Assembly (NCBI RefSeq): GCF_004331175.1
Contig: NZ_SJOD01000002.1
Coordinates: forward strand, 124,001 to 188,000
Length of the DNA: 64,000 bases
DNA from: Acinetobacter sp. ANC 4178
GTDB lineage: Bacteria; Pseudomonadota; Gammaproteobacteria; Pseudomonadales; Moraxellaceae
Direction: 5' to 3'
A model generated the notes under the pieces. It did not search any database, had not been told where the DNA came from, and saw nothing but the letters and a program-made list of their open reading frames with translations. Positions 9,901-18,276 of this stretch are shown here, in pieces. Both the position numbers and the translations under genes were made by a program. Numbering within the stretch: the first letter of the stretch is position 1; each line of letters starts with the position of its first letter.

Positions 9901-10835
9901 GCACTAAAAATAAATGCATCTGCTCCAGTGTTTCTTGATATATCTATTAAGCCAGAAGCATTAGAATCAGAGCGCAGATAAACAGCAAATTTAAGCTCAG
10001 TAATGGCAGAACTTGTCATTATCTGGACACTACCACTCGCTCCCCCAGCATCAATAGTTGCACTAATAGTACTTGATGTATTTCGAATTTCTCCATTACT
10101 GACTGAAAAATTACTCCCCGATAATCGGTACATCTGTGAAACATTCGTAGTTGATAGCAACTTAAATTGTGAGCTAATCCCATAAGCTGGATATAGTTGT
10201 GTATTAGATGAGGAGGTCCGCCCTCCTAGTCCAGAAATATTAATGACTGGGTTCGTAATGGGACGATCCCACTTCATTGTTATTTCGCCAATATAATGCC
10301 CTAATCCACTATTTACTCCAGAAGTATTAATCGAGCGTCCCGCTAATTTTTCCCAATTCCCCGTAAAACGAACACCATAGTTTGTAGCTAGATCAATGCC
10401 CGCCCCTACATTATTCCGATTAGATGAAAAAACACTCGTATATGCACTATAATTTGTTGGGAACCCTTGATCTTTTAAAGCAACAAAAGAGTTTGCGCTA
10501 TAAAAAAGTCCATACGAATCATTAGATGATCCAGAATACGGATTATCGGTTATTGAATAAGTAACTTTCGTCACGGGAAAGTATGACTGTGTATTATTAT
10601 CATTTGGATTTGCTGGGTTAAATACAAATGTATTCGTTTTATCATTCAACGACGCACTAGTAGTATTAGTACCACTAGCAGACATGATTTCTAAAGTCGG
10701 AACAGCAAGTACAATCTGCGAAATACCCATTATGAAACTTAGTAAGCCAGCATAAGCTATTTGCTTAGTAAGCGAGTTTGAACTTATTCTTTTCTGAATA
10801 CTATGCAAAACATAATTCAACTTAGTTCCCCACAT
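6957..10835 (-). CDS. Large exported DUF11/SdrD-B-like repeat protein (1292 aa)
   Basis: The ATG follows GGGGTGA closely and overlaps the end of the upstream gene by 14 bp, which indicates translational coupling. A long signal-anchor-like leader (residues about 20-45) precedes a beta-rich N-terminal domain (50-300). DUF11 repeats lie near 325-440 (YTVRVTNNGPDTYTG) and 470-600 (YTIKAWNNGG), and a separate domain with SxDDIGIGL near 650-810. An SdrD-B-like repeat follows near 960-1060 (SGRVFNDNSG), and a C-terminal DUF11 near 1205-1290 ends in VGFCVRIPN. One Asp/Asn loop (DSNCNAQLD) is present. It is the last gene of the first unit, as the SdrD-B-bearing giant is the last of the second. Function is unknown; an extracellular structural or adhesive role is inferred from family habits. 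Confidence 0.85.
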   Translation of the reverse strand: MWGTKLNYVLHSIQKRISSNSLTKQIAYAGLLSFIMGISQIVLAVPTLEIMSASGTNTTSASLNDKTNTFVFNPANPNDNNTQSYFPVTKVTYSITDNPYSGSSNDSYGLFYSANSFVALKDQGFPTNYSAYTSVFSSNRNNVGAGIDLATNYGVRFTGNWEKLAGRSINTSGVNSGLGHYIGEITMKWDRPITNPVINISGLGGRTSSSNTQLYPAYGISSQFKLLSTTNVSQMYRLSGSNFSVSNGEIRNTSSTISATIDAGGASGSVQIMTSSAITELKFAVYLRSDSNASGLIDISRNTGADAFIFSASSVDSMVGDLVVSKTNNTTQVYSGSTTTYTVRVTNNGPDTYTGTLLKDVVGTGLTATAVACSTAAGNKCTTAPALNSLASIDTGSLASGEFYEILVTARVDAAAGSTVTNTATVDVPTLGSSTGASCTTLNANGITRSFNSTTGACTTADQDTVLASADLEVSKISDKATYNAGDVVKYTIKAWNNGGLAVTDAVLADPVPTNLSGLSWSCTKYGTAVCPSTANMVVSESSNNLTATGLNLPANGKDVNYLEFTITGLAYKAGSVANTATISTSVFDSNSVNNNATANMTITQNTPSTTGSSQNQCLSGQAVNLVSDTTFRKYDADNTLAAFDNNLKTAGSSPTVLPNTVMYGTGINGALQLKGRLSWSYGSPRSNTTAVNMRILVDGVVYAVLTTPGKSANLTASFNALNGAQVSQADYTLTSYQTDPGSINFTITLPTAVTSINMVRTEFQSYAGSSVAGDDIGIGLNEVNACLKPTFEMNKVSENGTDSFNFSTFTNLSNANAETITSGEVVTTVVGTAQSVRLKTSTSPVEQGSLLAYATPNTAISFAESTSTLYSLKSIECTDTNAAVSGNSTSNLGGVNGMTQTIPATNVKFAAKLVCRVTNSKKAGYVFSGRVFNDNSGTTSDVSKAYNAIVDAGEVGIAGSVVELQDCTSKAVLASTTSNANGDFKIQTLDDVFAGRSNVCLVQRNLTGFDSVSSAKASSVTATADTTNDFFTIPKAANVTSYDGFLFGDAELQLVLTQNGQKTIVAGDVVDYPHELSAKSVMNALNLTESKEKQPANNQPWQSLVYVDSNCNAQLDQGESLLTSRVLKANEKICLIQRVNSPTTAQGGDRFIASFKVNGKATYSTATSKESNSVNDITTIGTAGLNMSKLVRKTSACPAPSNDSTPFTVTNQAAKGDYLEYQITYTNNSNKNLVDIVLKDSVPLGTVYGTMSCTASGCQTQESSGQLKWTIPGVLAPKQKGQVGFCVRIPN

Positions 10836-13479
10836 ATTTCACCCCAAACTCTAAGCTATGGCTTTCATTACTATTCACTGCTGCAACTGAAGCTTTAATT
10901 GCACCCGTTTGTCCCAGTGCAGGCGCACTAAGTGAACCCACTTCACAGGTTGTGCAACTTGGCGCTTTGCTCATGACCATCGCTTCAGGGGTGTAATCAT
11001 AAAAATTAAATCGACCAATTGCCGAAGCGCCCAAATTTTTCACGGTTAATTGATACAAAACACACTGCCCAGACCCATCCAAATTACGGGTAATCGGCAA
11101 TACATTTGAGGTATACGCGCCATCAGCAACCCCATCGCAATTATTGTCATTGGCTTGTAATTTAGTTAAACGTACAGGTGAACTGGTGATGGTGGTAATG
11201 TCTGTCGCCGTATCTAGCAAAGTACCAGCACTATTTTTTAGGCTAATGATGGACGTATTCACGATTCCAACTGTGTTATACGCGGTATTTTCAACTTTAT
11301 TAAAAATACGAATAGGCGCTTTGCTGCTTAGAATAGAGCTATTCACAATCGATAAATTTTGAATCATTGGATCAGAAGCATCTAACTGTCCATTATTATT
11401 GGCATCATAATAAAGGGTTGTCGTAAAACCTGTTCGATCATTGACAACACTTAAAGCATCCGTTGCTGACAATACAGACGTTCCCCATGGTTTTAAGCTA
11501 TGGCTATACACAATACTGCCACCCGGCGCAATTTGCCCACGTAAATCAGGCTCTAAACTTACCCCACCCTGACTCGCATTTGAGTTAATCGTAATGGCAT
11601 TTTGAATGACGTCGTACGCATTACTTGGTGCGGAGCTCATCAAATTAGACGAAGCGACTTTAAAATAAATCGGAATCGGTTGACTTGTGCTTTGAGCATC
11701 TGCCCGAATTTCCACTACGGCGCAATACAGTTGCGATTCACCATCACCCAACAAACGAGTTGAAGAGATTTCTGCCCCAAGTGCTGAACAGTCTGTGGTG
11801 GATGTCGAAAAGTAACGAACAGAACTAATTGCTGGAGGCAATGCAACCGTCGCAAAATTATTATCGGCATCGGCACTAAAGTTATAAGCAGTCGCTTGAC
11901 CTGTATGACTTACAGTTAATGGAAACACCACCGTTTTATTGTTGACCCCAGTTAGGATTTTCCACGGTGAACCTGCATTCGATACATTGCCATTTCCCGT
12001 ACCATTTGCTGTAGTATCGGGGCTATTGATCAAGTCCACCAAACGAGCGGCCGTACTTTGAATGAGAGAGGTACGATCTTGTACCGTATCTGTTTTGGTA
12101 CTGTCTAAGATCGATTGTGCTTTAGGCACAATGTTATATGTGGTATTGGCTGTATCCACATAGTCTGTTGGGAAGGTGACCTTCACAATAATCGGAAGTT
12201 TGGCTCCTGAAGCTAGCATTCCCGTATCAACAAGACCGTCATTATTGCTATCAAACAGCGGTGTAACCCCATCCGCACGATAAAACTCTAGCACACTGCC
12301 TGTCGGTAAATTATGACTATTAAAAGTTAAATTAAACCGATCAGCGACAGTTCCAGTATTCCAAACATAGTTTTCGAAGCTAACTGTACCGCCACTACTT
12401 ACCGCAGACTTGGTGAGTAAATCCACGCCACTTATGCTATTTGCATCAGCATTAATCACCACACCATAAATGGGCTTAATGGTTAATACCGCAGTATTCG
12501 ACTGCGTAGTTAAATTTGCTGTGCTGGAAAGACCATCATGGTCATAGTCCATATTGGCCAAGTTGGGAATTTCACCGGGTGCAGTACGTGCAACGCGAAC
12601 ACGGAATTCAATATAGCCTTGAGCATTCGCAGGTACATTGGTGATTTGCGCACGAATGGTTTTACCATCTGTATCGAGATAATAATTAATCCCTGTTGGG
12701 TCATTACTACCTGTCGCAGAATTCAGGGCCTGCCCATTCCAGTTTTCATTACCCGTAACATAGGTCAACTGCGTGGTATCTAACAAGTCGCTGATATTCA
12801 CCACGCCACTGTTATTACCATTATTAAAATAGGTTAAGCGGACAGTTGCGATATCACCATTCACTACGCTTGTTTTATCAAAACTCTTGGTTAAGTTGAG
12901 TACCGCCTGATCAGTGATTCGTGAAGTATCAATATTATTTTGAGTCAGGCTCGGTTGTTGTGTCGAAGTAGCTGTGAGTTGAATCTGACTGGAACTATTT
13001 ACGGCTGCGGATGATGGAATAATGGCTTTAATAATCAGTGCAACCGAATCACCAGCATTTAAGCTATATTGAGTAATCGGTGTATTACTGTCTGCAACAC
13101 CATTACGATCGGCATCCAAATAAATTTCAATATTGTTATGAGTGAAACTACCCCCAGCAATTTGACTACCCAACAAATTATAAAGATCGCGCTCATTGCC
13201 TGTATTGGTTAAAATATGGTGATAATAAATCGCCTGACCCGGACGTACATATTCCGTGCGGTTATCCTTTAAACTCAAGTTATAAACAGGAAGTACCGTG
13301 GTTTGCACCAAGTTGGAACGTGCCACTTGAACCACAGTAGAGCCTTCTTCTTTGTATTCGCCCACAGCCATATTACTGATAACCAAAGCATCAGCAAAAA
13401 CCCAAGTCGATGCTGTTGCCCCCAATAAGCTCAGCATCGCAATACGCAAATTTCGAATCATTTTCTTTTCTGCAAACAT
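10822..13479 (-). CDS. Exported DUF11-repeat protein (885 aa)
   Basis: The signal peptide begins at Met1 or Met7 (ATG at 13461) and ends near WVFA. The first ATG has TAGG about 8 nt upstream and is kept here. The architecture matches the 903- and 907-residue paralogues. It has an N-terminal ISNMAVGEY motif, an LTNTGNERDLY segment, and a DUF11 repeat near 195-300 (RLTYFNNGNNSG). Three Asp/Asn loops (DADRNGVAD, DSNNDGLVD, DANNNGQLD) lie at corresponding places. The C-terminal DUF11-like repeat has the conserved cysteines (NNCDG and GQCVLYQ) plus an extra CTTC. It starts 15 bp after the upstream gene and overlaps the downstream one, so the three genes are almost certainly co-transcribed. No anchor motif is visible. 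Confidence 0.85.
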   Translation of the reverse strand: MFAEKKMIRNLRIAMLSLLGATASTWVFADALVISNMAVGEYKEEGSTVVQVARSNLVQTTVLPVYNLSLKDNRTEYVRPGQAIYYHHILTNTGNERDLYNLLGSQIAGGSFTHNNIEIYLDADRNGVADSNTPITQYSLNAGDSVALIIKAIIPSSAAVNSSSQIQLTATSTQQPSLTQNNIDTSRITDQAVLNLTKSFDKTSVVNGDIATVRLTYFNNGNNSGVVNISDLLDTTQLTYVTGNENWNGQALNSATGSNDPTGINYYLDTDGKTIRAQITNVPANAQGYIEFRVRVARTAPGEIPNLANMDYDHDGLSSTANLTTQSNTAVLTIKPIYGVVINADANSISGVDLLTKSAVSSGGTVSFENYVWNTGTVADRFNLTFNSHNLPTGSVLEFYRADGVTPLFDSNNDGLVDTGMLASGAKLPIIVKVTFPTDYVDTANTTYNIVPKAQSILDSTKTDTVQDRTSLIQSTAARLVDLINSPDTTANGTGNGNVSNAGSPWKILTGVNNKTVVFPLTVSHTGQATAYNFSADADNNFATVALPPAISSVRYFSTSTTDCSALGAEISSTRLLGDGESQLYCAVVEIRADAQSTSQPIPIYFKVASSNLMSSAPSNAYDVIQNAITINSNASQGGVSLEPDLRGQIAPGGSIVYSHSLKPWGTSVLSATDALSVVNDRTGFTTTLYYDANNNGQLDASDPMIQNLSIVNSSILSSKAPIRIFNKVENTAYNTVGIVNTSIISLKNSAGTLLDTATDITTITSSPVRLTKLQANDNNCDGVADGAYTSNVLPITRNLDGSGQCVLYQLTVKNLGASAIGRFNFYDYTPEAMVMSKAPSCTTCEVGSLSAPALGQTGAIKASVAAVNSNESHSLEFGVKYVGN

Positions 13480-13494
13480 TTTCCGAGCCTACGC

Positions 13495-16149
13495 TTAAGG
13501 GTTAACACGAATGACAAAGTAGAAATTGGCTTCTTGATTTGGATCTAAACTACTCACCAAAGCAGAAACTTTCTCACCAGAAGATAAATTTGTTCCTGTC
13601 GGAACAATCACAGGCGTCCCAACAAGACTGGTGTAAGCAGGAACGACATCATTAAACTGCACATTCTTCACCACGGAACTACCATCATTTTTCAGCGTGA
13701 GTTTATAGGCCACACACTGATTCGGTTTAACCGAAACCAACTGGGTGGTATAGCTCAAAGCGGCTAGATTACTGGTTATACAGCTACTATTTTCCGCTTG
13801 TGTTTTGAGTAACTGCAAATGCCCAGTTGCCACTGTGGTGACATCGGTGTTTTTTAAGTTATCTAAATGAATGCCATTAAAATCAGAGATTTCGACTAAA
13901 ATATCAGCCTGACTCACCACACCTTCTGTTGCCGAAGGAGCTGCCTGAACTTTAAGTAAGAGCTGGATGTCGGCCTGAGCAACCAAACCAGCACTGCCCA
14001 AAAGCTGATTTAAGCTGGTGGTGGCGCTGATCATCTGGTCTGCACTATCAATTTGACCATTTTTATTGGCATCGTAATAAAGACTATAAACAAAGCCATC
14101 ATTTTTTAGTGGAACCACTTTAAGGTTCACTTGAGAGCCTGCATTTGCCCCTTCTGCCATATTGCCCAAATTCTTTAAAGTATGAATATAGACAATCGTG
14201 CCCCCAACGCCTACTTGTCCCTGCTGATCATTGGTCAGGGTGAGTAAACGTGCAACATTACTTTCTATTTGGTTCTTAATGGAGTCTGCTTGTTGATTGA
14301 CAGGTGATTGAATTGCAAACCAAATGGGTGCTGTAAAATTCTGCTGGCTGGCATCAACATCAATCACCGCACAATACGCTTTACTTGCTCCCGCCGCTAA
14401 AGTTCCCGTATTGGTGATCTGCTTACCAACCGTTTGACAGCTAGCATCGCCTTCATAAAATTTGACACCAAACCCAGTTCTTGATGTAGGCGCAATATTG
14501 TCTACATCAATCGCGCTAAAGGATGCATACAAATTATAGTTATTGGCTTGGGTAGAATTATTCTTTGCCACCAAAGGAAAAATAGCTTTACCCGAAACCA
14601 CTTTAACCGTACGTAAAGCTTGCCCCAGATTATCCACAACACCTACGCCTAAACCCGATTGGTCTGCGTTGTATAAATCACTGCTGCTCGATACTGTCGT
14701 TAAGACTGTAATTTGGTTACGAATTGGGTCAGAGACCGAACTTGAAGCAATCGAAGTTGCAACCACATCAATATTGATATGACTGACACTGTTGGTACAA
14801 CCTGTGGAAGCGAACACCCCAACCTGAATTTGTTTTACCGCTGCGTTGGAAATTGACCCCGTATCGACTTTGCCGTCACCATTGGTATCTGTGAGTAAAG
14901 TTTTTCCATCTTGCGTGTAGAAATTAACTTTGGCACAACTTGGTAAATTGCTTGAGCTGTAGCTTAGATTGTAAACATCGGTGCTATTGCCAACGTTCCA
15001 GACATAGTTATTAAAAAAAACTTCTTGCCCTGGTTTTAAACTGGCTTGAATCACCAAGTTATCGGGGCTGCTATTGGGGTTGCCGACGTTGGTTGCTGAA
15101 CTGGATTTATTATTTAAAACCACACCATAGACAGCAGCTAAGTTATAGATCACGGTATTGGAGAAACTGCTCAGTTTTACCGTAGTATTATCCGTGTCAT
15201 ACTGCACAAAACCCGCTGTGTTTGGAATTTTACTGGCCGCACCTTGTTTCACTTTGGCTTGAAAAGCCAACGTACCTGAGGTGAGCGGCGCAACGGCTGC
15301 AATACTGGCTTCTACACTTTTCCCATCAGGTTTGAGTTGAAAAGCAATTCCCGTATTCGTTGATGCTTCCGTATCATTTGCATCGGTGAGTGCGGTGCTA
15401 TTTTGATTCCAAATTGCCGAGCCTGATACATATTCCAAGGAATCATCCAAGACATCTTGCAACAGCACACGACGCGTTGCTGTACCTGTATTTCGATAGG
15501 TCAAAGTATAAGTAATCAGATCACCTATATTGCCTTCACTTGCACTTTGCGCTTTAACCAGAGCAATTACGGCATCGTCTACAACGCGAATCGTATCGGT
15601 GACTTGTGCAGAAAGCGTCGCATTTTGCTGGCTCACGGCCTTGAGGTCTAAACTACTAAGCTGATTAAAAGACACATTGCTAGGAATACTGCCCACAATC
15701 ACAACAGCTAAAGATTGTCCTGCATTCAGCTCAATTGAACCTAGCAATAGGTCTTCGGTATTATCAGGTAAACCATTTTGATCACGGTCTGCATATACCT
15801 TTACATTACTTAAATCAAAGTTATCGCTAGTGCTTTGCACTAAAGCCAAGGTATATCGATCAGCACTATTACCTGTATTGGTCAGCACGTGTGGAAGATT
15901 CACCACCCCGCCTATAGCGCCATATTGGTTTTGATTTTGTAGCAGTGTTAGGGAGTATGTTTTTTGTACTTCCAATGCCACAGGATTGGAATTGACCAAT
16001 AAGACGTTCCCCATCTCATCGGTATAATCCCCAGATGCAACGTTGGAAATATAGCTTCCAGGCTGAGGAAAAGCATGACAAACACCCACCAATAATAGCG
16101 ATGCACTCCCCAATAACGCGCGATGTATTCTTGTTGTCATCCCCTGCAT
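13495..16149 (-). CDS. Exported DUF11-repeat protein, first gene of the cluster
   Basis: An ATG at 16206 is also in frame, but its codons 2-3 form a TATAAT box and the residues after it do not look like a leader. The ATG at 16149 starts a proper signal peptide (MQGMTTRIHRA, core LLGSASLLLVGV, cleavage near CHA) and has GTGAG upstream, so it is preferred; ATG 16140 is a further option. The mature protein has the SNVASGDY motif, an LTNTGNSADRY segment, a DUF11 repeat near 210-320 (YTLTYRNTGTATRRV), Asp/Asn loops DRDQNGLPD, DTNGDGKVD and DANKNGQID, and a C-terminal DUF11-like domain with cysteines (SSCIT and NQCVAYK). It is a paralogue of the two next genes. Function is unknown. Confidence 0.82.
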   Translation of the reverse strand: MQGMTTRIHRALLGSASLLLVGVCHAFPQPGSYISNVASGDYTDEMGNVLLVNSNPVALEVQKTYSLTLLQNQNQYGAIGGVVNLPHVLTNTGNSADRYTLALVQSTSDNFDLSNVKVYADRDQNGLPDNTEDLLLGSIELNAGQSLAVVIVGSIPSNVSFNQLSSLDLKAVSQQNATLSAQVTDTIRVVDDAVIALVKAQSASEGNIGDLITYTLTYRNTGTATRRVLLQDVLDDSLEYVSGSAIWNQNSTALTDANDTEASTNTGIAFQLKPDGKSVEASIAAVAPLTSGTLAFQAKVKQGAASKIPNTAGFVQYDTDNTTVKLSSFSNTVIYNLAAVYGVVLNNKSSSATNVGNPNSSPDNLVIQASLKPGQEVFFNNYVWNVGNSTDVYNLSYSSSNLPSCAKVNFYTQDGKTLLTDTNGDGKVDTGSISNAAVKQIQVGVFASTGCTNSVSHINIDVVATSIASSSVSDPIRNQITVLTTVSSSSDLYNADQSGLGVGVVDNLGQALRTVKVVSGKAIFPLVAKNNSTQANNYNLYASFSAIDVDNIAPTSRTGFGVKFYEGDASCQTVGKQITNTGTLAAGASKAYCAVIDVDASQQNFTAPIWFAIQSPVNQQADSIKNQIESNVARLLTLTNDQQGQVGVGGTIVYIHTLKNLGNMAEGANAGSQVNLKVVPLKNDGFVYSLYYDANKNGQIDSADQMISATTSLNQLLGSAGLVAQADIQLLLKVQAAPSATEGVVSQADILVEISDFNGIHLDNLKNTDVTTVATGHLQLLKTQAENSSCITSNLAALSYTTQLVSVKPNQCVAYKLTLKNDGSSVVKNVQFNDVVPAYTSLVGTPVIVPTGTNLSSGEKVSALVSSLDPNQEANFYFVIRVNP

Positions 16150-16197
16150 AAAGCAAACACTCACAAAATTTACAATAAATGATAAATAAGTCACAAT

Positions 16198-16205
16198 ATT
16201 ATACA
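16198..16205 (-). promoter_or_regulatory. Putative extended -10 promoter element for the DUF11 cluster
   Basis: TGTATAAT on the minus strand is a full TATAAT with a TG extension. It sits about 50 bp upstream of the preferred start of the first DUF11 gene, and no good -35 is seen. It also lies inside a short ATACAT-AA-ATGTAT inverted repeat. The rest of the gap 16207-16573 shows no convincing gene, only short open frames and a 12-bp palindrome TGCTCATGAGCA at about 16342. Confidence 0.4.
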
Positions 16206-16573
16206 TAAATGTATCATTTGTTGATTATTTTGCACACGCTTTTAGATAATTTTTCTTATTATTCTTCTGACGACAAGGCATGCGCTTGCGCAGCTTCAGC
16301 AGCACATCCAAGAAACATTGAATTAATACGTTGAGTCACTGCTCATGAGCAATACCAATCAAGTGCTGGATGCAACCAAAGGCAATATAAATAAATGAGC
16401 TTTATCAACAACTAACTTAAAAATAAATTTAAAAGTCCCAAAACCTTTCTTTAATATTAGCTGAAAAAACGACGTGAAATTATTTTGACTTTTCCAAATC
16501 AAGAAAAACCTGCTTTGGAATAAACCATTCATAATGAAGCAATAAATAAAAAAAGAAGGGAATATGCGAATGA

Positions 16574-16978
16574 TCATTCAAGGTGTTTGGTTAAATATTC
16601 TAAAATTTCGGCTGAATTAATTAAACGCGAACAATGTTTAGGACATTTTAGACATTTAATTTTCTCGACTTCAAAAATGCGCTGCTCATTTAACAAATGA
16701 CAAAATGCATCCACATACCAATGCTGCTTTTCTTGATATACCCGAATGACATCAATATCACGAATAGTCATTTGACCTTTCTGATTTTGATAAAGAATTT
16801 CTAGGGTTTTACAAGGCGCGCAAACACATTCAGGCTCTAAAGAAACTGTATTTTGTTCCAAGGCATTCAATGGACATGGGGTTTCATTCGCATCACAAGA
16901 TCGCTTCGGTATTCTTTTACTTATCAAGATGAAACCACCAAAGAAGATAGCCGCCAGTACAGCGCCCGCAATTTCCAT
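16574..16978 (-). CDS. Membrane-anchored, Cys-rich protein with WYL-like domain (134 aa)
   Basis: One N-terminal membrane segment (residues about 3-20, AGAVLAAIFFGGFILI) is followed by a cytoplasmic-type basic stretch. Then comes a region with the WYL-domain pattern: LEILYQNQKGQMTIRDIDV, a variable loop, HWYVDAFCH, then RIFEVEKI. Cysteines cluster as CxCxxC before the domain and CxxCxxxC after it, suggesting a metal site. WYL domains normally sit at the C-terminus of HTH transcription factors and bind nucleic acid or ligands; here there is no HTH and a membrane anchor instead. The ATG at 16978 is used; a TTG at 16984 with GAGGTG upstream is an alternative. It is monocistronic. The role is unknown, with sensing suggested by the domain only. 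Confidence 0.65.
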   Translation of the reverse strand: MEIAGAVLAAIFFGGFILISKRIPKRSCDANETPCPLNALEQNTVSLEPECVCAPCKTLEILYQNQKGQMTIRDIDVIRVYQEKQHWYVDAFCHLLNEQRIFEVEKIKCLKCPKHCSRLINSAEILEYLTKHLE

Positions 16979-16984
16979 CTTCAA

Positions 16985-17455
16985 ACCACACCTCGTTATC
17001 GCTTTTAAATTCTTTAACTATTTTAAACAACCGCAAAGACTGGGTGATTGTAGCAAATCCCTATCATTTTATTGATTCAATTTTTGCATTAATTTTTAGT
17101 CGATTTAAAAAATAGATTTATATATAAGGATAAATTGAGAAATTTACAGATATAAGTGCTTATTTATATTATGTTCAACAAATGATTTTTAATCTTTATT
17201 AGGGTAAATTTCACTTTTTTTTAAACAAGAAACTTAAACAATAACCGACTATTCCTTTTTACATAGACATTAAAATTAAATGAATTATCCTGAAAATTAT
17301 TTGGCTTAAAATATAAATACCTCTTAACCCATAGTTTATTCATTCAACTCCATAAAAACACTTAAATTTGAACACAATGTAAATTCAAGCGCTTATTTTT
17401 ATATATGATTTTTTATTGATAGATTACATTTTGAATTTTACTGGCACATTCCTGC
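16985..17455. other. AT-rich intergenic stretch without recognised features
   Basis: About 470 bp, strongly AT-rich, with many short T and A runs. I see no reading frame with coding character, no clear terminator and no repeat. The promoter of the WYL-like gene should lie in its left part. Confidence 0.5.
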
Positions 17456-17776
17456 CTATGCCCTAATTCGCTCTGATCGGTCAGTAATCTCTATGAGTAA
17501 ATCGCAATCCACACTCAATACATCGTCCCCAAACTTGTTCACACAGTACGCTTCATCTTTAAATGAATGGTACTTCACACGTGGGGCATTCAAACAATTC
17601 TCTATATTCCTTTGATTCTGCTCGACAAGTTGCTGACATGAATTGGCCCATTGATTGGCATATACTTGATCTGTGTCATGGATATAATTTTGATAAACCA
17701 GTTTTTGCTGTTCAACCTGCCATTGTTTTTCTTGAGTGCTTTTGTGCTGTTTCCTGCCTGTACTGCATTTTTTATA
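17456..17776 (-). pseudogene. Probable broken gene, hydrophilic protein remnant
   Basis: A minus-strand frame open for 106 codons ends at TAG 17458-17456. It has protein-like character in its C-terminal 90 residues: Gln-rich YIHDTDQVYANQWANSC, then CLNAPRVKYHSF and LLIEITDRSERIRA. It has no ATG, GTG or TTG in its first 70 codons, and a TAA lies just upstream. The upstream reading continues only in another frame, which fits a frameshifted or 5'-deleted gene. A plus-strand frame (17563-17850) overlaps it but is Cys/Phe-rich and looks like the antisense shadow. The family is not recognised. Confidence 0.35.
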
Positions 17777-17976
17777 TTATTCAGCGCAATATAAGGAGAG
17801 ATGTAAAACATGCCAAGACACAAAAATTAACTCAAGCACTACCCAAATGATTTTTAACTGATTGTTCTTTGCAAGATGAAGCTATTCACAATCATTAAAT
17901 AGCCTGTTTATTGAAAGAAGCAGAAGAATTTCATCTAAAAAGTGTTTTATCGTACACTCAATAAATTTCAGGCAAT

Positions 17977-18010
17977 AAAAAAACCCCCAAGTCTTAATAT
18001 GCTTGAGGGC
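17977..18010 (-). terminator. Terminator of tRNA-Leu
   Basis: On the minus strand an 8-bp stem CCCTCAAG...CTTGGGGG (with G-U pairing) is followed by seven T. It lies 12 bp past the CCA end of the tRNA gene. Confidence 0.75.
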
Positions 18011-18021
18011 TTCTTAATATA

Positions 18022-18108
18022 TGGTCCCGAGGGTCGGACTCGAACCGACACGTCATCTCTGACAGCGGATTTTGAGTCCGCCGCGTCTACCAATTTCACC
18101 ACCTCGGG
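18022..18108 (-). tRNA. tRNA-Leu (CAA anticodon)
   Basis: An 87-nt class II tRNA. The acceptor stem CCCGAGG pairs with CCTCGGG, followed by A and an encoded CCA. The anticodon stem GCGGA/TCCGC frames the loop CTCAAAA, giving anticodon CAA (reads UUG). A long variable arm (TGTCAGAGATGACG) and the T-loop GGTTCGAGTCC are present, as expected for leucine tRNAs. Confidence 0.95.
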
Positions 18109-18123
18109 AAGGTGTTGATGCGT

Positions 18124-18151
18124 ATATTAACCTGTTTGAAAAACTTGTCAA
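18124..18151 (-). promoter_or_regulatory. Sigma70-type promoter of tRNA-Leu
   Basis: On the minus strand TTGACA, a 16-bp spacer and TAATAT lie about 15 bp before the mature tRNA 5' end. The -35 is a perfect consensus. Confidence 0.65.
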
Positions 18152-18276
18152 CGCTAGATTATCGCATTTGGTTACTTTTAAAACAGAATTGATTTTTTAG
18201 ACTCTTATTTAACCAATTTCGACTAAAAAATGAAAAAAAGCATATACTACCGTCAGTTTTTTTAGCGAAATGTGTC

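Noticed and set aside
16359-16577. 72-codon minus-strand frame after the WYL-like gene
   Set aside because: Phe/Ile/Lys-rich translation of AT-rich DNA, overlaps the real gene's end, and has no Shine-Dalgarno.
17563-17850. 95-codon plus-strand frame
   Set aside because: The opposite strand shows a more protein-like frame, and the plus product is Cys/Phe-rich with no domain pattern.
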